From: Streptococcus sp. HF-1907
Lineage (GTDB): Bacteria > Bacillota > Bacilli > Lactobacillales > Streptococcaceae
NCBI RefSeq assembly: GCF_015594605.1
Contig: NZ_JADNQT010000001.1
Coordinates: forward strand, 62,001-126,000
Direction: 5' to 3'
Length of the DNA: 64,000 nt
Of this stretch, positions 26,933 to 37,111 are shown piece by piece; positions within the stretch are counted from its first letter, which is position 1, and each line of letters opens with the position of its first letter. Both the position numbers and the translations under genes were made by a program. The notes under the pieces are model-generated. The model worked only from the letters and a program-made list of their open reading frames with translations, did no database searches and had not been told where the DNA came from.

Positions 26933-27020
26933 TAGTGTACCTCACAAATTTTTATTGACTATACTTTCTAATAAAATATCCAATTTGTCAACTTTTAAAG
27001 TAATTTCCTTGAAAATTCGC

Positions 27021-27026
27021 TATAAT
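27021..27026 (+). promoter_or_regulatory. -10 box of the DUF1858/DUF438 operon
   Basis: TATAAT, 14 bases before the AAAGGAG RBS; no convincing -35. Confidence 0.5.
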
Positions 27027-27056
27027 AATACTATCTCAACAAAGGAGTACAATGCT

Positions 27057-27287
27057 ATGAATACAATAGATTTAAGTAAACCCGTTGCAGAACTGATTGC
27101 AGCAAATCCAGAACTCAAAGATATCCTCGTCCAGCTAGGATTCAAACCCCTAGCCAATCCTGCTATGCTAAATACCGTTGGTCGTGTAACCACTTTGAAG
27201 GCTGGCGCTAAATTAGCAAATATTCCACTAGAAACCATCAAACAAACTCTTATCTTCAATGGCTATGATATCTTAGGAGGTGAATAA
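27057..27287 (+). CDS. DUF1858 domain protein (ScdA N-terminal-like)
   Basis: 76 aa, almost entirely a DUF1858 domain: LSKPVAELIAANPELKDIL, LGFKPLANPAM, GRVTTLKAGAKLANI. This domain also forms the N-terminus of the ScdA/YtfE/RIC iron-sulfur repair proteins. ATG 27057 has AAAGGAG upstream; the longer frame from 26955 covers the promoter. The stop is immediately followed by the ATG of the DUF438/hemerythrin gene, so the pair looks like a split form of one functional unit. Role inferred: nitrosative/oxidative stress sensing or Fe-S repair. Confidence 0.8.
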   Translation: MNTIDLSKPVAELIAANPELKDILVQLGFKPLANPAMLNTVGRVTTLKAGAKLANIPLETIKQTLIFNGYDILGGE

Positions 27288-28646
27288 ATGAGTCAAGATC
27301 GCATCGATGTTCTCAAAAATATCCTTCTAGACTTGCACCAAGGTGCAACTGCCGAATCTGTTCAAGAGCAATTTAATCAACATTTTAAAGGTGTCTCAGC
27401 TCTGGAAATTTCTATGATGGAGCACGAACTTATGTCCTCAGATACAGGCATCACCTTTGAAGATGTTATGGGGCTCTGCAATGTCCACGCAAACTTATTC
27501 AAGGGAGCTGTGGATGATGTAGAGGTGCCTGACACCGATCAAGAAGGTCACCCCGTTTATGTTTTCAAGCAGGAAAACATCGCCCTTCGCGCAGCTATGT
27601 TACGCATCCGACGTATCCTTGAAAACTACAATAAACCTGAGAATAAGGAATTCCAAGACCAGATTTTATCTGGCTTGCAACATCAGATGGATTTACTCGG
27701 ACAGTTCCACAACCATTATTCGCGTAAGGAGAAGGTCTTCTTCCCTATCATGGAACGTTACGGACATGATGCACCACCTAAGGTGATGTGGGGCGTTGAT
27801 GATGATATTCGGGCAATGTTCAAAGACACGCGCCAGCTCATTTCCCAACTTCCACAAGTCTCAATCGATGATGTCAGCCAAAGTTTTGAGCGCTTCGCCA
27901 AAGAGTTTGAGGAGATGATTTTCAAGGAAGAGGCGATTCTCCTCATGATTTTGCTGGAAACCTTCACGCAAGACGATTGGCTTCAAATCGCGCAAGAAAG
28001 CGATGCTTACGGCTATGCAATTATCAAGACAACCAAAGTTTGGGAACCTCACCGCGAGTCTTTTGAAGAATCAGCTAGCGCAGAAGTAGCGGACGAGCCC
28101 CAAGCTGACACCACGCAAGAAGAATTGTCAGAAGAACAAGCCCCGAATACGCGCATTATCGACACACCAGAAGGTCAGTTCACCATTACCTTCACACCTA
28201 AAACAGAAGAAACAGTCGCTGACCGCACCACACCACAGCACATGGGAAACGGCTACCTATCTGTAGAACAAGCCAACCTCATCCTCAACCATCTCCCAAT
28301 GGAAATAACCTTTGTCAATAAGGACGATATTTTCCAATACTATAATGACCAGGGGGACCCCAAGGACATGGTCTTTAAACGTACACCAAGTCAGGTGGGA
28401 CGAAATGTCGAGCTCTGTCATCCACCAAAAGTCCTTGATAAGGTCAAGACCATCTTCAAATTACTACGTAGCGGAGAACGCGATAAGGTCACCATGTGGT
28501 TCAAATCAGACCGTCTCGGAAAATTTGTCCATGTCACCTATGCAGCTGTCCGCGACCAAGAAGGTGAATTTCAAGGTGTCTTAGAATATGTTCAAGATAT
28601 TCAAGACTATCGTGATATTGACACAGACATGAACAGAGATATTTAG
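27288..28646 (+). CDS. DUF438 / hemerythrin / PAS protein
   Basis: 452 aa. Residues 1-75 are DUF438 (IDVLKNILLDLHQGA, FEDVMGLCNVHANLF). Residues about 80-250 are a hemerythrin-like four-helix bundle with candidate iron ligands in HQMDLLGQFHNHYSRKEKVFF and downstream E/H residues. A low-complexity acidic linker (about 265-300) precedes a C-terminal PAS domain (about 325-445: LPMEITFVNKDDIFQYYND, RNVELCHPP). Such proteins are thought to sense O2, NO or redox through a di-iron site. AGGAGGTG overlaps the end of the DUF1858 gene, so the two are translationally coupled. Confidence 0.85.
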   Translation: MSQDRIDVLKNILLDLHQGATAESVQEQFNQHFKGVSALEISMMEHELMSSDTGITFEDVMGLCNVHANLFKGAVDDVEVPDTDQEGHPVYVFKQENIALRAAMLRIRRILENYNKPENKEFQDQILSGLQHQMDLLGQFHNHYSRKEKVFFPIMERYGHDAPPKVMWGVDDDIRAMFKDTRQLISQLPQVSIDDVSQSFERFAKEFEEMIFKEEAILLMILLETFTQDDWLQIAQESDAYGYAIIKTTKVWEPHRESFEESASAEVADEPQADTTQEELSEEQAPNTRIIDTPEGQFTITFTPKTEETVADRTTPQHMGNGYLSVEQANLILNHLPMEITFVNKDDIFQYYNDQGDPKDMVFKRTPSQVGRNVELCHPPKVLDKVKTIFKLLRSGERDKVTMWFKSDRLGKFVHVTYAAVRDQEGEFQGVLEYVQDIQDYRDIDTDMNRDI

Positions 28647-28660
28647 AATAAATCTATCAG

Positions 28661-28687
28661 TGAGCGAGTTTCCCATCTCGCTCTTTT
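28661..28687 (+). terminator. Terminator of the DUF1858/DUF438 operon
   Basis: Seven-pair stem GAGCGAG / CTCGCTC, 8-base loop, four T. The T run overlaps the truB -35. Confidence 0.75.
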
Positions 28688-28714
28688 GTGTTTCCATTTA
28701 TTTCTTGCTATAAT
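28686..28714 (+). promoter_or_regulatory. truB promoter (leaderless)
   Basis: TTGTGT (28686-28691), 17-bp spacer, TATAAT (28709-28714) with TG extension. The truB ATG begins 8 bases after the -10, at the expected transcription start. Confidence 0.6.
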
Positions 28715-28721
28715 AGTCATT

Positions 28722-29603
28722 ATGATTACAGGAATTATCAATTTAAAAAAAGAAGCAGGGATGACATCACATGATGCCGTCTTTAAACTGCGTAAAATTC
28801 TCCAAGAGAAAAAAATCGGTCACGGTGGTACTCTTGACCCTGACGTTGTTGGCGTTCTACCAATTGCCGTAGGAAAGGCAACGCGTGTTATTGAATACAT
28901 GACAGAAGCGGGAAAAGTCTACGAAGGCGAGGTCACTCTAGGCTACTCAACGAGCACAGAAGATGCCAGTGGGGAAATCATTGACCGTAAACCAGTCGAT
29001 GAGAACTTGTCAGAAGAACGTATAGACCAAGCGATGCAAGCCTTTATCGGTGATATCATTCAAATTCCGCCAATGTATTCTGCGGTCAAAGTGAATGGCA
29101 AAAAACTCTACGAATATGCGCGTGCGAGGCAAGAAGTGGAGCGTCCGCAACGACAAGTTACTATCCGTAATTTTGAGCGGACAAGTCCCCTAATTTTTGA
29201 AGATGGCCTTTGTCACTTTAATTTCCGAGTTGCTTGTAGCAAGGGAACTTATGTTCGTACCTTGTCAGTTGACCTTGGGGCTAAGCTAGGTTATCCAAGT
29301 CATATGTCTCGTTTAGAGCGCACCGCCTCAGCAGGGCTAACTTTAGATACCGCTCTTACGCTTGTTGAGATTAGTGAGAAAGTAGCACAAGCTGATTTTT
29401 CTTTCTTACTACCAATTGAGTATGGCGTTCTCGATTTACCACGCGTCGACCTTGCTGAGGAAGAGAAGATTGGGATTAGCTTTGGTCGTCGTATTCAGCT
29501 CGATAGGGAAGAGGACCTACTCGCTAGCTTCTACCAAGACAAAGTAGTCGCCATTCTTGAGAAGCGTGGCAATGAGTACAAACCACGAAAAGTTTTATTA
29601 TAA
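28722..29603 (+). CDS. truB: tRNA pseudouridine-55 synthase
   Basis: 293 aa from [11 protein letters not shown]. The frame opens earlier, but that segment is the promoter and family members start here. It makes pseudouridine 55 in the T loop of tRNAs. Catalytic Asp39 in [18 protein letters not shown] motif and C-terminal PUA-like region are clear. There is no Shine-Dalgarno; the -10 box is 8 bases before the ATG, so the mRNA is probably leaderless. ribF follows 9 bp after the stop. Confidence 0.93.
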   Translation: MITGIINLKKEAGMTSHDAVFKLRKILQEKKIGHGGTLDPDVVGVLPIAVGKATRVIEYMTEAGKVYEGEVTLGYSTSTEDASGEIIDRKPVDENLSEERIDQAMQAFIGDIIQIPPMYSAVKVNGKKLYEYARARQEVERPQRQVTIRNFERTSPLIFEDGLCHFNFRVACSKGTYVRTLSVDLGAKLGYPSHMSRLERTASAGLTLDTALTLVEISEKVAQADFSFLLPIEYGVLDLPRVDLAEEEKIGISFGRRIQLDREEDLLASFYQDKVVAILEKRGNEYKPRKVLL

Positions 29604-29612
29604 GGAAAAACA

Positions 29613-30533
29613 ATGAATATTATTCACATCAATGACAGCACAGACTTTCAGAGTCATGAACCTACTGTCCTGGTCCTAGGCTATTTTGACGGGCTCCACC
29701 GAGGGCATAAGGCGCTTTTTGATAAAGCAAAAGAAATTGCTGCGCGCGACAATCTAACAATCACAGTTCTTACTTTCAATGAATCACCGAAACTAGCCTT
29801 CGCCCACTTCGCCCCAGAATTATTGCTCCATATCTCATACCCTGAAAGTCGCTATGCAAAATTTGAAGAGTATGGTGTCAATACCCTCTACCTAACAGAT
29901 TTCACCAGCCGATTTTCAAAAATTTCATCAGACGAATTCATTCGTGACTACATCAAGGGACTTAATGCCAAAACAGTAGTTGTTGGATTCGATTATAAAT
30001 TCGGTCATAATCGGACGAATAGTGACTATCTTGCTCGTAACTTCGATGGTCAAATTTATGCGATTGCTGAAGTGACTGAGGATGGTGATAAAATCTCATC
30101 TACTCGCATTCGTGAAGCTATCGTGGAAGGAAATGTTGCTGAAGCTAATAGGCTGCTGGGCTATGAATTTTCTACCCGTGGTATGGTGGTGCACGGGGAC
30201 GCGCGTGGACGAACGATTGGATTTCCAACAGCAAACCTAGCCCCAATTGACCGCACCTACTTGCCCGCTGATGGCGTCTATGTTACAGATGTTGTAGTCG
30301 GAGGAAAACGCTATCGTGCCATGACCAGTGTTGGAAAAAATGTCACTTTCGGAGGAACTGAACTCCGTCTTGAAGCAAATATTTTCGACTTTGAAGATGA
30401 TATTTACGGTGAAACCATTGAAATTATTTGGCTAGAAAAAATCCGTGACATGGTTAAATTTGGTGGTATTGATGACTTGGTCAACCAACTGTACAGCGAC
30501 AAAGAAATCGCCCTAAATTGGCAAAAGGGATAG
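29613..30533 (+). CDS. ribF: Bifunctional riboflavin kinase/FAD synthetase
   Basis: 306 aa. The N-terminal FMN adenylyltransferase domain has GYFDGLHRGHKAL and ISSTRIREAI motifs; the C-terminal riboflavin kinase domain (about 180-300) has GRTIGFPTANL and the ELRLEANIFDFEDDIYG block. It converts riboflavin to FMN and then FAD in the cytoplasm. RBS AAGGAA. Co-transcribed with truB, a common pairing in bacteria. Confidence 0.94.
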   Translation: MNIIHINDSTDFQSHEPTVLVLGYFDGLHRGHKALFDKAKEIAARDNLTITVLTFNESPKLAFAHFAPELLLHISYPESRYAKFEEYGVNTLYLTDFTSRFSKISSDEFIRDYIKGLNAKTVVVGFDYKFGHNRTNSDYLARNFDGQIYAIAEVTEDGDKISSTRIREAIVEGNVAEANRLLGYEFSTRGMVVHGDARGRTIGFPTANLAPIDRTYLPADGVYVTDVVVGGKRYRAMTSVGKNVTFGGTELRLEANIFDFEDDIYGETIEIIWLEKIRDMVKFGGIDDLVNQLYSDKEIALNWQKG

Positions 30534-30553
30534 TCAAATACTCTATTTTTTTG

Positions 30554-30559
30554 TATAAT
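30554..30559 (+). promoter_or_regulatory. -10 box of the spx gene
   Basis: TATAAT 21 bases before the AAAGAGG RBS; the -35 is unclear. Confidence 0.5.
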
Positions 30560-30587
30560 ATAGGTAGTAAAATAAAGAGGCGGTTAC

Positions 30588-31001
30588 ATGATTACCTTAT
30601 TTTTATCACCTAGTTGTACTAGTTGTCGAAAGGCGCGTGCATGGCTAACCAAGCACGATGTCACTTTCCAGGAGCACAACATTATCACAAGTCCTTTAAG
30701 CCGTGAGGAATTATTACAAATTCTGTCATTTACTGAAAACGGTACCGAAGATATTATTTCAACTCGCTCAAAAGTCTTTCAAAAACTTGATATTGATGTT
30801 GATGAATTATCCATTTCTGACTTGATTGACTTAATCGCAGTAAATCCAAGCCTATTGCGTCGCCCTATCATCTTAGACAAAAAGCGTATGCAAATTGGCT
30901 TCAATGAAGATGAAATCCGTGCTTTCCTATCACGTGATTATCGAAAGCAAGAGTTGCGTCAAGCAACAATTAGAGCAGAAATTGAGGGGAAAAATGGCTA
31001 A
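30588..31001 (+). CDS. spx: Spx family transcriptional regulator
   Basis: 137 aa ArsC-like protein with the Spx signature: redox CxxC (Cys10, Cys13 in SPSCTSC), [14 protein letters not shown], the [18 protein letters not shown] core and [11 protein letters not shown]. Spx binds the RNA polymerase alpha C-terminal domain and redirects transcription in thiol and oxidative stress; levels are set by ClpXP. Streptococci have two Spx proteins, and I cannot say which this is. It begins a compact unit: the next gene overlaps its stop by 8 bases. Confidence 0.9.
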   Translation: MITLFLSPSCTSCRKARAWLTKHDVTFQEHNIITSPLSREELLQILSFTENGTEDIISTRSKVFQKLDIDVDELSISDLIDLIAVNPSLLRRPIILDKKRMQIGFNEDEIRAFLSRDYRKQELRQATIRAEIEGKNG

Positions 31002-31272
31002 TAATTATAGTTATCCGCTTGATTTAACTTGGAGCACTGACGAGATTACCGCAGTGCTTCATTTTTTGAATCAAGTAGAGTCTGCTTATGAAAGTAAAGT
31101 TGATGCGGAGAAAGTTCTTGAAAGTTATAAGGCTTTCAAAACAGTCGTAAAAAGCAAGGCACAAGAGAAACAAATCGACCGTGAATTTGAAAAATCAAGT
31201 GGTTATTCGACCTACCAGACAGTCAAAGTTGCCCAAGCAAAAGGGAAAGGATTTATTTCACTTGAAAACTAA
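30994..31272 (+). CDS. UPF0223 family protein (YktA-like)
   Basis: 92 aa from [18 protein letters not shown]. Small helical protein of the UPF0223 family: [38 protein letters not shown], then [11 protein letters not shown]. No known function. GAGGGG lies 5 bases before the ATG. It overlaps the end of spx and in turn is overlapped by the start of the inositol-phosphatase gene, a neighbour order common in streptococci and bacilli (suhB/yktC). Confidence 0.85.
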   Translation: MANNYSYPLDLTWSTDEITAVLHFLNQVESAYESKVDAEKVLESYKAFKTVVKSKAQEKQIDREFEKSSGYSTYQTVKVAQAKGKGFISLEN

Positions 31273-32020
31273 ATTTACCTTTGCTAAGGAACTCATCCGT
31301 CAAGCAGGGCAATTTGTCAAAGAGCACATGACTGACAGTTATCAAATCGAAGAGAAAACGCGCTTTGATGATTTAGTGACGAGCGTTGATAAAGCGACTC
31401 AGGACTTTTTGATTCAGCATATCCTAGAAAAGTATCCAGATGACCATATTTTTGCTGAAGAAAACAATGTGCGTCACCCTATTTCAGACGGTCACGTTTG
31501 GGTAATCGACCCGATTGACGGAACGGTAAATTTCATCGTTCAAGATGAACAATTTGCCATCATGATAGCTTATTTTGAAGATGGCGTAGGACAATTTGGG
31601 CTGATTTATGATGTAATGACGGATACCCTATTTAGCGGAGGGGGTCCGTTCGATGTTTATGCTAACGAGAAAAAGTTAGCGCCCTACAAAGATACCCCAT
31701 TGGAGCTCAGCCTAATTGGCTCCAACGCCTCCATGTTTGCCAAAAACTACCATGGCATTCATGACTTGGTTGACAAAACCTTAGGCGTCCGAGTCTATGG
31801 AGGGGCAGGCATCAGCATGAGTAAAGTCTTATCTGGCAAGCTCCTAGCCTATATTTCCTATATCCAGCCCTGGGACTATGCGGCGGCTATGATTATGGGG
31901 AAAAAAATAGGCTATCGCTTATTAACCTTAGACGGACAAGACCCCGACATGACTACTCGCCAAACCGTTATGCTCGTCCCAGTCAGCAAATTAGAAACCA
32001 TTCAAAAATATCTTACATAA
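31262..32020 (+). CDS. suhB: Inositol monophosphatase family protein
   Basis: 252 aa using TTG 31262 (AAAGGA about 10 bases upstream); the frame opens earlier inside UPF0223 but has no better start, and [10 protein letters not shown] begins the family match. Mg-dependent sugar/inositol phosphatase fold: metal-binding EEN and [12 protein letters not shown], and the C-terminal [10 protein letters not shown]. It could hydrolyse inositol-1-phosphate, 3'-phosphoadenosine phosphate or other sugar phosphates; specificity is not readable. Overlaps its upstream neighbour by 11 bases. Confidence 0.88.
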   Translation: MKTKFTFAKELIRQAGQFVKEHMTDSYQIEEKTRFDDLVTSVDKATQDFLIQHILEKYPDDHIFAEENNVRHPISDGHVWVIDPIDGTVNFIVQDEQFAIMIAYFEDGVGQFGLIYDVMTDTLFSGGGPFDVYANEKKLAPYKDTPLELSLIGSNASMFAKNYHGIHDLVDKTLGVRVYGGAGISMSKVLSGKLLAYISYIQPWDYAAAMIMGKKIGYRLLTLDGQDPDMTTRQTVMLVPVSKLETIQKYLT

Positions 32021-32032
32021 GGAAAAGAGGAC

Positions 32033-33343
32033 ATGGAATTACCAAAAGAATTTATTGATAAATATCAGAGTCTTCTTGGCGATGAAGCATCGGCTTTTCT
32101 GGAGAGTTTTCAAAAAGAAGCAGTAGCTGGTTTTAGAACCAATCCTTTAAAAACGAGTCAGAAAAGTTTTCCTGATCCTATCCCCAACACCCCTTGGGGC
32201 CACTATGGCAAAGTTTCAGGAAAGTCGGTTGAACATGCGACAGGCTTAGTTTATTCACAAGAACCAGCCGCTCAGGTGGTAGCACAAGTAGCCGCTCCTA
32301 CAGAGGGGATGCGAGTCTTAGATTTAGCGGCGGCACCTGGTGGGAAATCCACCCAATTATTAGCCTACCTTAACAACACAGGACTCCTTGTTAGCAATGA
32401 AATTTCTACCAAACGCAGTAAAATATTAGTCGAAAATATTGAACGATTTGGTGCAGAAAATGTTATTGTGACAAATGAAAGCTCTCAAAAGTTGGCAAAA
32501 GTCTTCAAAGGTTACTTTGATTTGATTGTTTTTGACGGTCCTTGTTCTGGTGAGGGAATGTTCAGAAAGAACCCCGATGCTACACAATATTGGCATAAGG
32601 ATTATCCTTCTGAATGCGCCAAACTTCAAAAAGAGATTCTGATAGAAGCTATGAAGATGCTATCGGTCGGAGGAACATTAGTCTATTCGACCTGCACCTG
32701 GTCACCTGAGGAAAATGAAGAAGTAGTGAAGTGGCTACTCGAAGAATATGATTACTTGGAACTCGTTGATGTTCCTAAAATCAATGGTATGATTTCAGGA
32801 ATTAATCTGCCTCAAGTCGCTAGAATGTATCCGCATCATTTTAAAGGTGAGGGGCAGTTTGTCGCCAAACTCCAAGACACACGTTCCAAAGAGCCTATCA
32901 AAGTCAAATCTGCAAAGTCTAACCTTACAAAAGAGCAGTTGGCACTATGGCAAGATTTTTCAAACCAACATCTAAAGCGACAGCTTCAAGGGACTTTACA
33001 AACATTTGGGGATAATCTCTACTTATTACCTGAAGGGCTACCTGATTTGTCCAAAGTTAAAATTGCTCGAAACGGCTTACATTTAGGAGCTTTTAAAAAG
33101 AAACGTTTCGAGCCCTCTTTCGCACTAGGGGTTGCTCTATCCCCTAATGACCTAGTACAGACACTTGAAATTGATATAGAGCAGTTTGGTATCTATGTTT
33201 CTGGAAATGTCGTTCCTCTAACTCAAACTTTTCCAAATGGTTGGTATCAAGTAACTGTAAACGGCAACGGTCTAGGCTTTGCTAAAGTTGTGGGAAATAC
33301 CTTGAAAAATTATTATCCAAAAAGATTACGTTTCCGAGTTTAA
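32033..33343 (+). CDS. rsmF: rRNA cytosine-C5 methyltransferase (RsmF/NOL1 family)
   Basis: 436 aa. Catalytic SAM domain with DLAAAPGGKSTQL, FDGPCSGEGMFRKNP and STCTWSPEENE; the two cysteines (PCSGEG and TCT) are the general/nucleophilic pair of m5C methyltransferases. C-terminal about 150 aa hold the RsmF-type extra domains (LYLLPEGLPDL, LGVALSPND). Target site on 16S rRNA is inferred. RBS AAGGAAAAGAGG; 12 bp after suhB. Last gene of the spx unit. A short inverted repeat TTTTCCTT/AAGGAAAA at 33359-33377 lacks a T run. Confidence 0.9.
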   Translation: MELPKEFIDKYQSLLGDEASAFLESFQKEAVAGFRTNPLKTSQKSFPDPIPNTPWGHYGKVSGKSVEHATGLVYSQEPAAQVVAQVAAPTEGMRVLDLAAAPGGKSTQLLAYLNNTGLLVSNEISTKRSKILVENIERFGAENVIVTNESSQKLAKVFKGYFDLIVFDGPCSGEGMFRKNPDATQYWHKDYPSECAKLQKEILIEAMKMLSVGGTLVYSTCTWSPEENEEVVKWLLEEYDYLELVDVPKINGMISGINLPQVARMYPHHFKGEGQFVAKLQDTRSKEPIKVKSAKSNLTKEQLALWQDFSNQHLKRQLQGTLQTFGDNLYLLPEGLPDLSKVKIARNGLHLGAFKKKRFEPSFALGVALSPNDLVQTLEIDIEQFGIYVSGNVVPLTQTFPNGWYQVTVNGNGLGFAKVVGNTLKNYYPKRLRFRV

Positions 33344-33532
33344 CTGTTATTTAATACATTTTCCTTAAAAAGGAAAAACAAATACTTTTCAAACCAAGTT
33401 AACTTATGTTATATTTAATTATGAAAACTGTTTTTTCAGTTTCCATAATACTTTCAGTGCATTACTACAAAATCCTACTATAAATAGGTGCACTAGTAAG
33501 TAGCTATTTTAATAATGAATAGGAAAAACAAA

Positions 33533-34399
33533 ATGAAAAAAAGAAAATTTGTCTTTTTGTTAGCCTTAGTGAGCGTAACTATGTTCACTATGACAGCCTG
33601 TGCAAGTTGGATTGATAAAGGTCAGTCTATCACCGCAGTTGGCTCCACTGCTTTGCAGCCACTAGTTGAAGCTGCAGCTGACGAATTTGGAATGACAAAC
33701 CTTGGAAAGACTGTCAATGTCCAAGGCGGAGGTTCAGGTACTGGCTTATCTCAGGTTCAGGCAGGAGCTGTGCAAATTGGTAACAGTGACCTGTTTGCCG
33801 AAGAAAAAGACGGGATTGATGCTAGTAAGCTAGTTGATCACCAAGTGGCAGTAGCAGGGCTATCTGTTATCGTAAACAGCAAAGTCAAAGTTGATAATCT
33901 AACAACTGACCAGCTTCGTGATATCTTTTCAGGTAAAATCAAAAACTGGAAAGAAGTGGGAGGACAGGACTTAGAAATCTCAATTATCAACCGCGCAGCA
34001 AGTTCAGGATCACGTGCGACCTTTGACAGTATTGTAATGAAGGGTAAATCTGCCATTCAAAGTCAAGAGCAAGATTCTAACGGTATGGTTAAGTCAATCG
34101 TATCACAGACACCAGGTGCCATTTCATACCTAGCCTTTGCTTATGTTGATAACAGCGTCAAACAGCTTAAACTTAATGGTTTTGAACCGACTGCTGAAAA
34201 TGTTGCGACTAACAATTGGACGCTTTGGTCATACGAACACATGTATACTAAAGGAGAAGCTACAGGACTCACAAAAGAATTTCTTGATTTTATGCTGAGT
34301 GATGAAGTCCAAAATAAGATTGTTGAAAAAATGGGGTACATTTCTATCAACAACATGCAAGTTGTTAAGAGTGCAGATGGTACTGTAACAGCGAAATAA
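33533..34399 (+). CDS. pstS: Phosphate ABC transporter, phosphate-binding lipoprotein
   Basis: 288 aa from [10 protein letters not shown], chosen because AGGA is 8 bases upstream; the ATG at 33515 has no RBS. Type II signal peptide with lipobox MTAC and lipid-modified Cys23. Phosphate-site motifs [22 protein letters not shown] and the [10 protein letters not shown] block. It captures phosphate outside the membrane for PstCA. First gene of pstS-pstC-pstA-pstB2-pstB1-phoU. The 190-bp upstream region is AT-rich; I see no unambiguous Pho box, although phosphate-starvation control is expected. Confidence 0.93.
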   Translation: MKKRKFVFLLALVSVTMFTMTACASWIDKGQSITAVGSTALQPLVEAAADEFGMTNLGKTVNVQGGGSGTGLSQVQAGAVQIGNSDLFAEEKDGIDASKLVDHQVAVAGLSVIVNSKVKVDNLTTDQLRDIFSGKIKNWKEVGGQDLEISIINRAASSGSRATFDSIVMKGKSAIQSQEQDSNGMVKSIVSQTPGAISYLAFAYVDNSVKQLKLNGFEPTAENVATNNWTLWSYEHMYTKGEATGLTKEFLDFMLSDEVQNKIVEKMGYISINNMQVVKSADGTVTAK

Positions 34400-34464
34400 G
34401 TCTAATCGTCTGAAACGCCTATGCTGGATAGCATAATTGACGTTTCTAAAACTCAGGAGGAGTT

Positions 34465-35382
34465 ATGAAAAATCAAGAATTGGTTAAAAAATTAACCTCA
34501 CCTTCAAAAAATTCAAGGCTGGAAAGATTTGGAAAAACCATTACTTTTCTTAGCCTAGCCTTAATTGTCTTCATTGTTGCAATGATTTTGGTTTTCGTTG
34601 CACAAAAAGGTCTATCAACCTTCTTCGTTGATGGCGTGAAATTATCCGATTTCCTATTCGGTACAAAGTGGGAGCCTAGTTCAAAAGAATTTGGTGCCCT
34701 ACCAATGATTGCTGGATCATTTATCGTTACTATCTTATCTGCACTTATTGCAACACCGTTTGCTATTGGGGCAGCTGTATTTATGACTGAAATTTCACCA
34801 AAATACGGTGCTAAAATTCTTCAGCCAGCGGTAGAATTGCTAGTCGGTATTCCGTCAGTTGTTTATGGATTTATCGGTTTGCAAGTTGTCGTGCCATTTG
34901 TTCGTTCGATTTTTGGCGGAACTGGTTTTGGTATTTTATCAGGGGTTTTCGTACTCTTTGTTATGATCCTTCCAACAGTGACCTTCATGACAGTTGATAG
35001 CCTAAAAGCTGTCCCTCGTCACTATAAAGAAGCAAGTCTTGCTATGGGGGCAACGCGTTGGCAAACCATTTGGCGTGTTATCCTTAATGCTGCTCGCCCA
35101 GGAATTTTCACAGCCGTTGTCTTCGGAATGGCTCGTGCCTTCGGTGAAGCCTTAGCCATTCAAATGGTCGTTGGTAACTCTGCTGTTATGCCTGCCTCTC
35201 TCACAACACCTGCAGCAACACTGACATCTGTTTTGACAATGGGTATCGGTAACACTGTCATGGGAACAGTCCAAAATAATGTTCTCTGGTCATTAGCGTT
35301 AGTCTTGTTACTTATGAGTCTCGCATTCAATACTGTCATCAAATTGATTACAAGGGAAGGAAAGAAAAACTATGAACGCTAA
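34465..35382 (+). CDS. pstC: Phosphate ABC transporter permease PstC
   Basis: 305 aa, six predicted helices. The EAA loop (EASLAMGATRWQTIWRVILN) is the contact for PstB. RBS AGGAGG. The end overlaps pstA by 11 bases. Confidence 0.93.
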   Translation: MKNQELVKKLTSPSKNSRLERFGKTITFLSLALIVFIVAMILVFVAQKGLSTFFVDGVKLSDFLFGTKWEPSSKEFGALPMIAGSFIVTILSALIATPFAIGAAVFMTEISPKYGAKILQPAVELLVGIPSVVYGFIGLQVVVPFVRSIFGGTGFGILSGVFVLFVMILPTVTFMTVDSLKAVPRHYKEASLAMGATRWQTIWRVILNAARPGIFTAVVFGMARAFGEALAIQMVVGNSAVMPASLTTPAATLTSVLTMGIGNTVMGTVQNNVLWSLALVLLLMSLAFNTVIKLITREGKKNYER

Positions 35383-36259
35383 AAAAGTTGATAAACTAGC
35401 GACGATTATTCTCTATAGTATTGCTGTAATTATCGTCACTATTCTTGCATCCTTACTTTTGTACATCCTTCTTCGGGGATTGCCACATGTTTCTTGGCAT
35501 TTCTTGACTGGGAAATCTTCGTCATACCAAGCTGGTGGTGGGATTGGGATTCAGCTCTATAACTCATTTTTCTTACTTGTTATTACTTTGCTTATCTCTA
35601 TCCCTTTATCACTTGGAGCGGGGATTTACCTTTCTGAATATGCAAAAAAAGGGCGCTTAACAAACTTCGTCCGTACTTGTATTGAAATCTTATCTTCACT
35701 CCCTTCAGTTGTTGTTGGTTTGTTTGGTTACTTGATTTTCGTTGTGCAATTCCAATATGGCTTTTCAATCATTTCGGGTGCCTTGGCATTAACAGTCTTT
35801 AACTTGCCTCAAATGACTCGAAGCGTTGAAGATAGTTTGCGAAATGTTCACCATACACAGCGCGAAGCTGGCTTAGCTCTTGGTATTTCTCGTTGGGAAA
35901 CAGTTATTCACGTTGTTGTACCAGAAGCCCTTCCAAGTATTGTAACAGGTATCGTCCTAGCATCTGGTCGTATTTTTGGTGAAGCAGCAGCCCTAATCTA
36001 TACAGCGGGACAATCAGCACCAGCTCTTGACTGGTCAAATTGGAATCTATTTAGCATTACAAGTCCAATCTCAATTTTCCGCCAAGCGGAAACGTTGGCT
36101 GTTCATATTTGGAAGGTTAACAGTGAAGGTACTATTCCTGATGCGACAAAAGTTTCAGCAGGTTCAGCGGCGGTATTGCTCGTTGTTATTCTTATTTTCA
36201 ACTTATCTGCTCGTTACATCGGTAAAAAGCTTCACTCTAAACTCACATCTGCAAACTAA
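35372..36259 (+). CDS. pstA: Phosphate ABC transporter permease PstA
   Basis: 295 aa, six helices, EAA loop EAGLALGISRWETVIHVVVP and a conserved SGRIFGEAAALIYTAG helix. It pairs with PstC to form the membrane channel. Confidence 0.93.
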   Translation: MNAKKVDKLATIILYSIAVIIVTILASLLLYILLRGLPHVSWHFLTGKSSSYQAGGGIGIQLYNSFFLLVITLLISIPLSLGAGIYLSEYAKKGRLTNFVRTCIEILSSLPSVVVGLFGYLIFVVQFQYGFSIISGALALTVFNLPQMTRSVEDSLRNVHHTQREAGLALGISRWETVIHVVVPEALPSIVTGIVLASGRIFGEAAALIYTAGQSAPALDWSNWNLFSITSPISIFRQAETLAVHIWKVNSEGTIPDATKVSAGSAAVLLVVILIFNLSARYIGKKLHSKLTSAN

Positions 36260-36295
36260 TGTCATATCAATTTAGAAGTGACACAAGGAGAACTC

Positions 36296-37099
36296 ATGAC
36301 AGAATATAACTGGGATGAACGCCATATCATTACTTTTCCTGAAGAAAAGCTTGCGCTTTCAACCAAAGACCTTCACGTCTATTATGGTGAAAAGGAAGCT
36401 ATCAAAGGAATCGATATGCAATTTGAAAAAAATAAAATTACTGCCCTTATCGGTCCCTCAGGTTGCGGAAAATCAACTTACCTTCGTAGCTTGAACCGTA
36501 TGAATGATACCATTGATATTGCCCGCGTAACAGGTGAAATCCTGTACGAAGGCATCGATGTTAATGCACCAAATATCAACGTATACGAAATGCGTAAGGA
36601 AATCGGAATGGTTTTCCAACGCCCTAACCCATTTGCAAAATCAATTTATAAAAATATTACCTTCGCTTACGAACGGGCCGGAGTGAAGGATAAACAACTC
36701 TTAGATGAAATCGTAGAAACGTCTCTTAAACAAGCCGCCCTCTGGGACCAAGTGAAAGATGACTTGCATAAATCAGCCTTCACCCTCTCTGGTGGTCAGC
36801 AACAACGTCTTTGTATCGCGCGAGCTATTGCGGTTAAACCTCAAATCTTGTTGATGGATGAGCCCGCTTCAGCGCTTGATCCAATTGCAACCATGCAGTT
36901 GGAAGAAACCATGTTCGAACTCAAAAAGAATTATACGATTATCATCGTGACTCACAATATGCAACAAGCCGCACGTGCAAGTGACTATACCGCATTCTTC
37001 TATCTTGGAGATTTGATTGAGTATGATAAAACTAATAACATTTTCCAAAATGCCAAATTACAATCAACAAGTGATTATGTTTCAGGACGTTTTGGATAG
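36296..37099 (+). CDS. pstB2: Phosphate ABC transporter ATPase PstB (first copy)
   Basis: 267 aa from [10 protein letters not shown], with AAGGAG 5 bases upstream; the GTG at 36278 is not needed. Walker [10 protein letters not shown], signature LSGGQQQRL, Walker [13 protein letters not shown], switch His in VTHNMQQ. Two PstB paralogues in a row are standard in streptococci; both probably serve PstCA. Numbering of the two copies is by convention. Confidence 0.92.
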   Translation: MTEYNWDERHIITFPEEKLALSTKDLHVYYGEKEAIKGIDMQFEKNKITALIGPSGCGKSTYLRSLNRMNDTIDIARVTGEILYEGIDVNAPNINVYEMRKEIGMVFQRPNPFAKSIYKNITFAYERAGVKDKQLLDEIVETSLKQAALWDQVKDDLHKSAFTLSGGQQQRLCIARAIAVKPQILLMDEPASALDPIATMQLEETMFELKKNYTIIIVTHNMQQAARASDYTAFFYLGDLIEYDKTNNIFQNAKLQSTSDYVSGRFG

Positions 37100-37111
37100 G
37101 AGAGGTAGCAA

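Noticed and set aside
33344-33532. Pho box or riboswitch before pstS
   Set aside because: AT-rich with several short partial repeats, but none matches a regular PhoP/PnpR direct repeat well enough.
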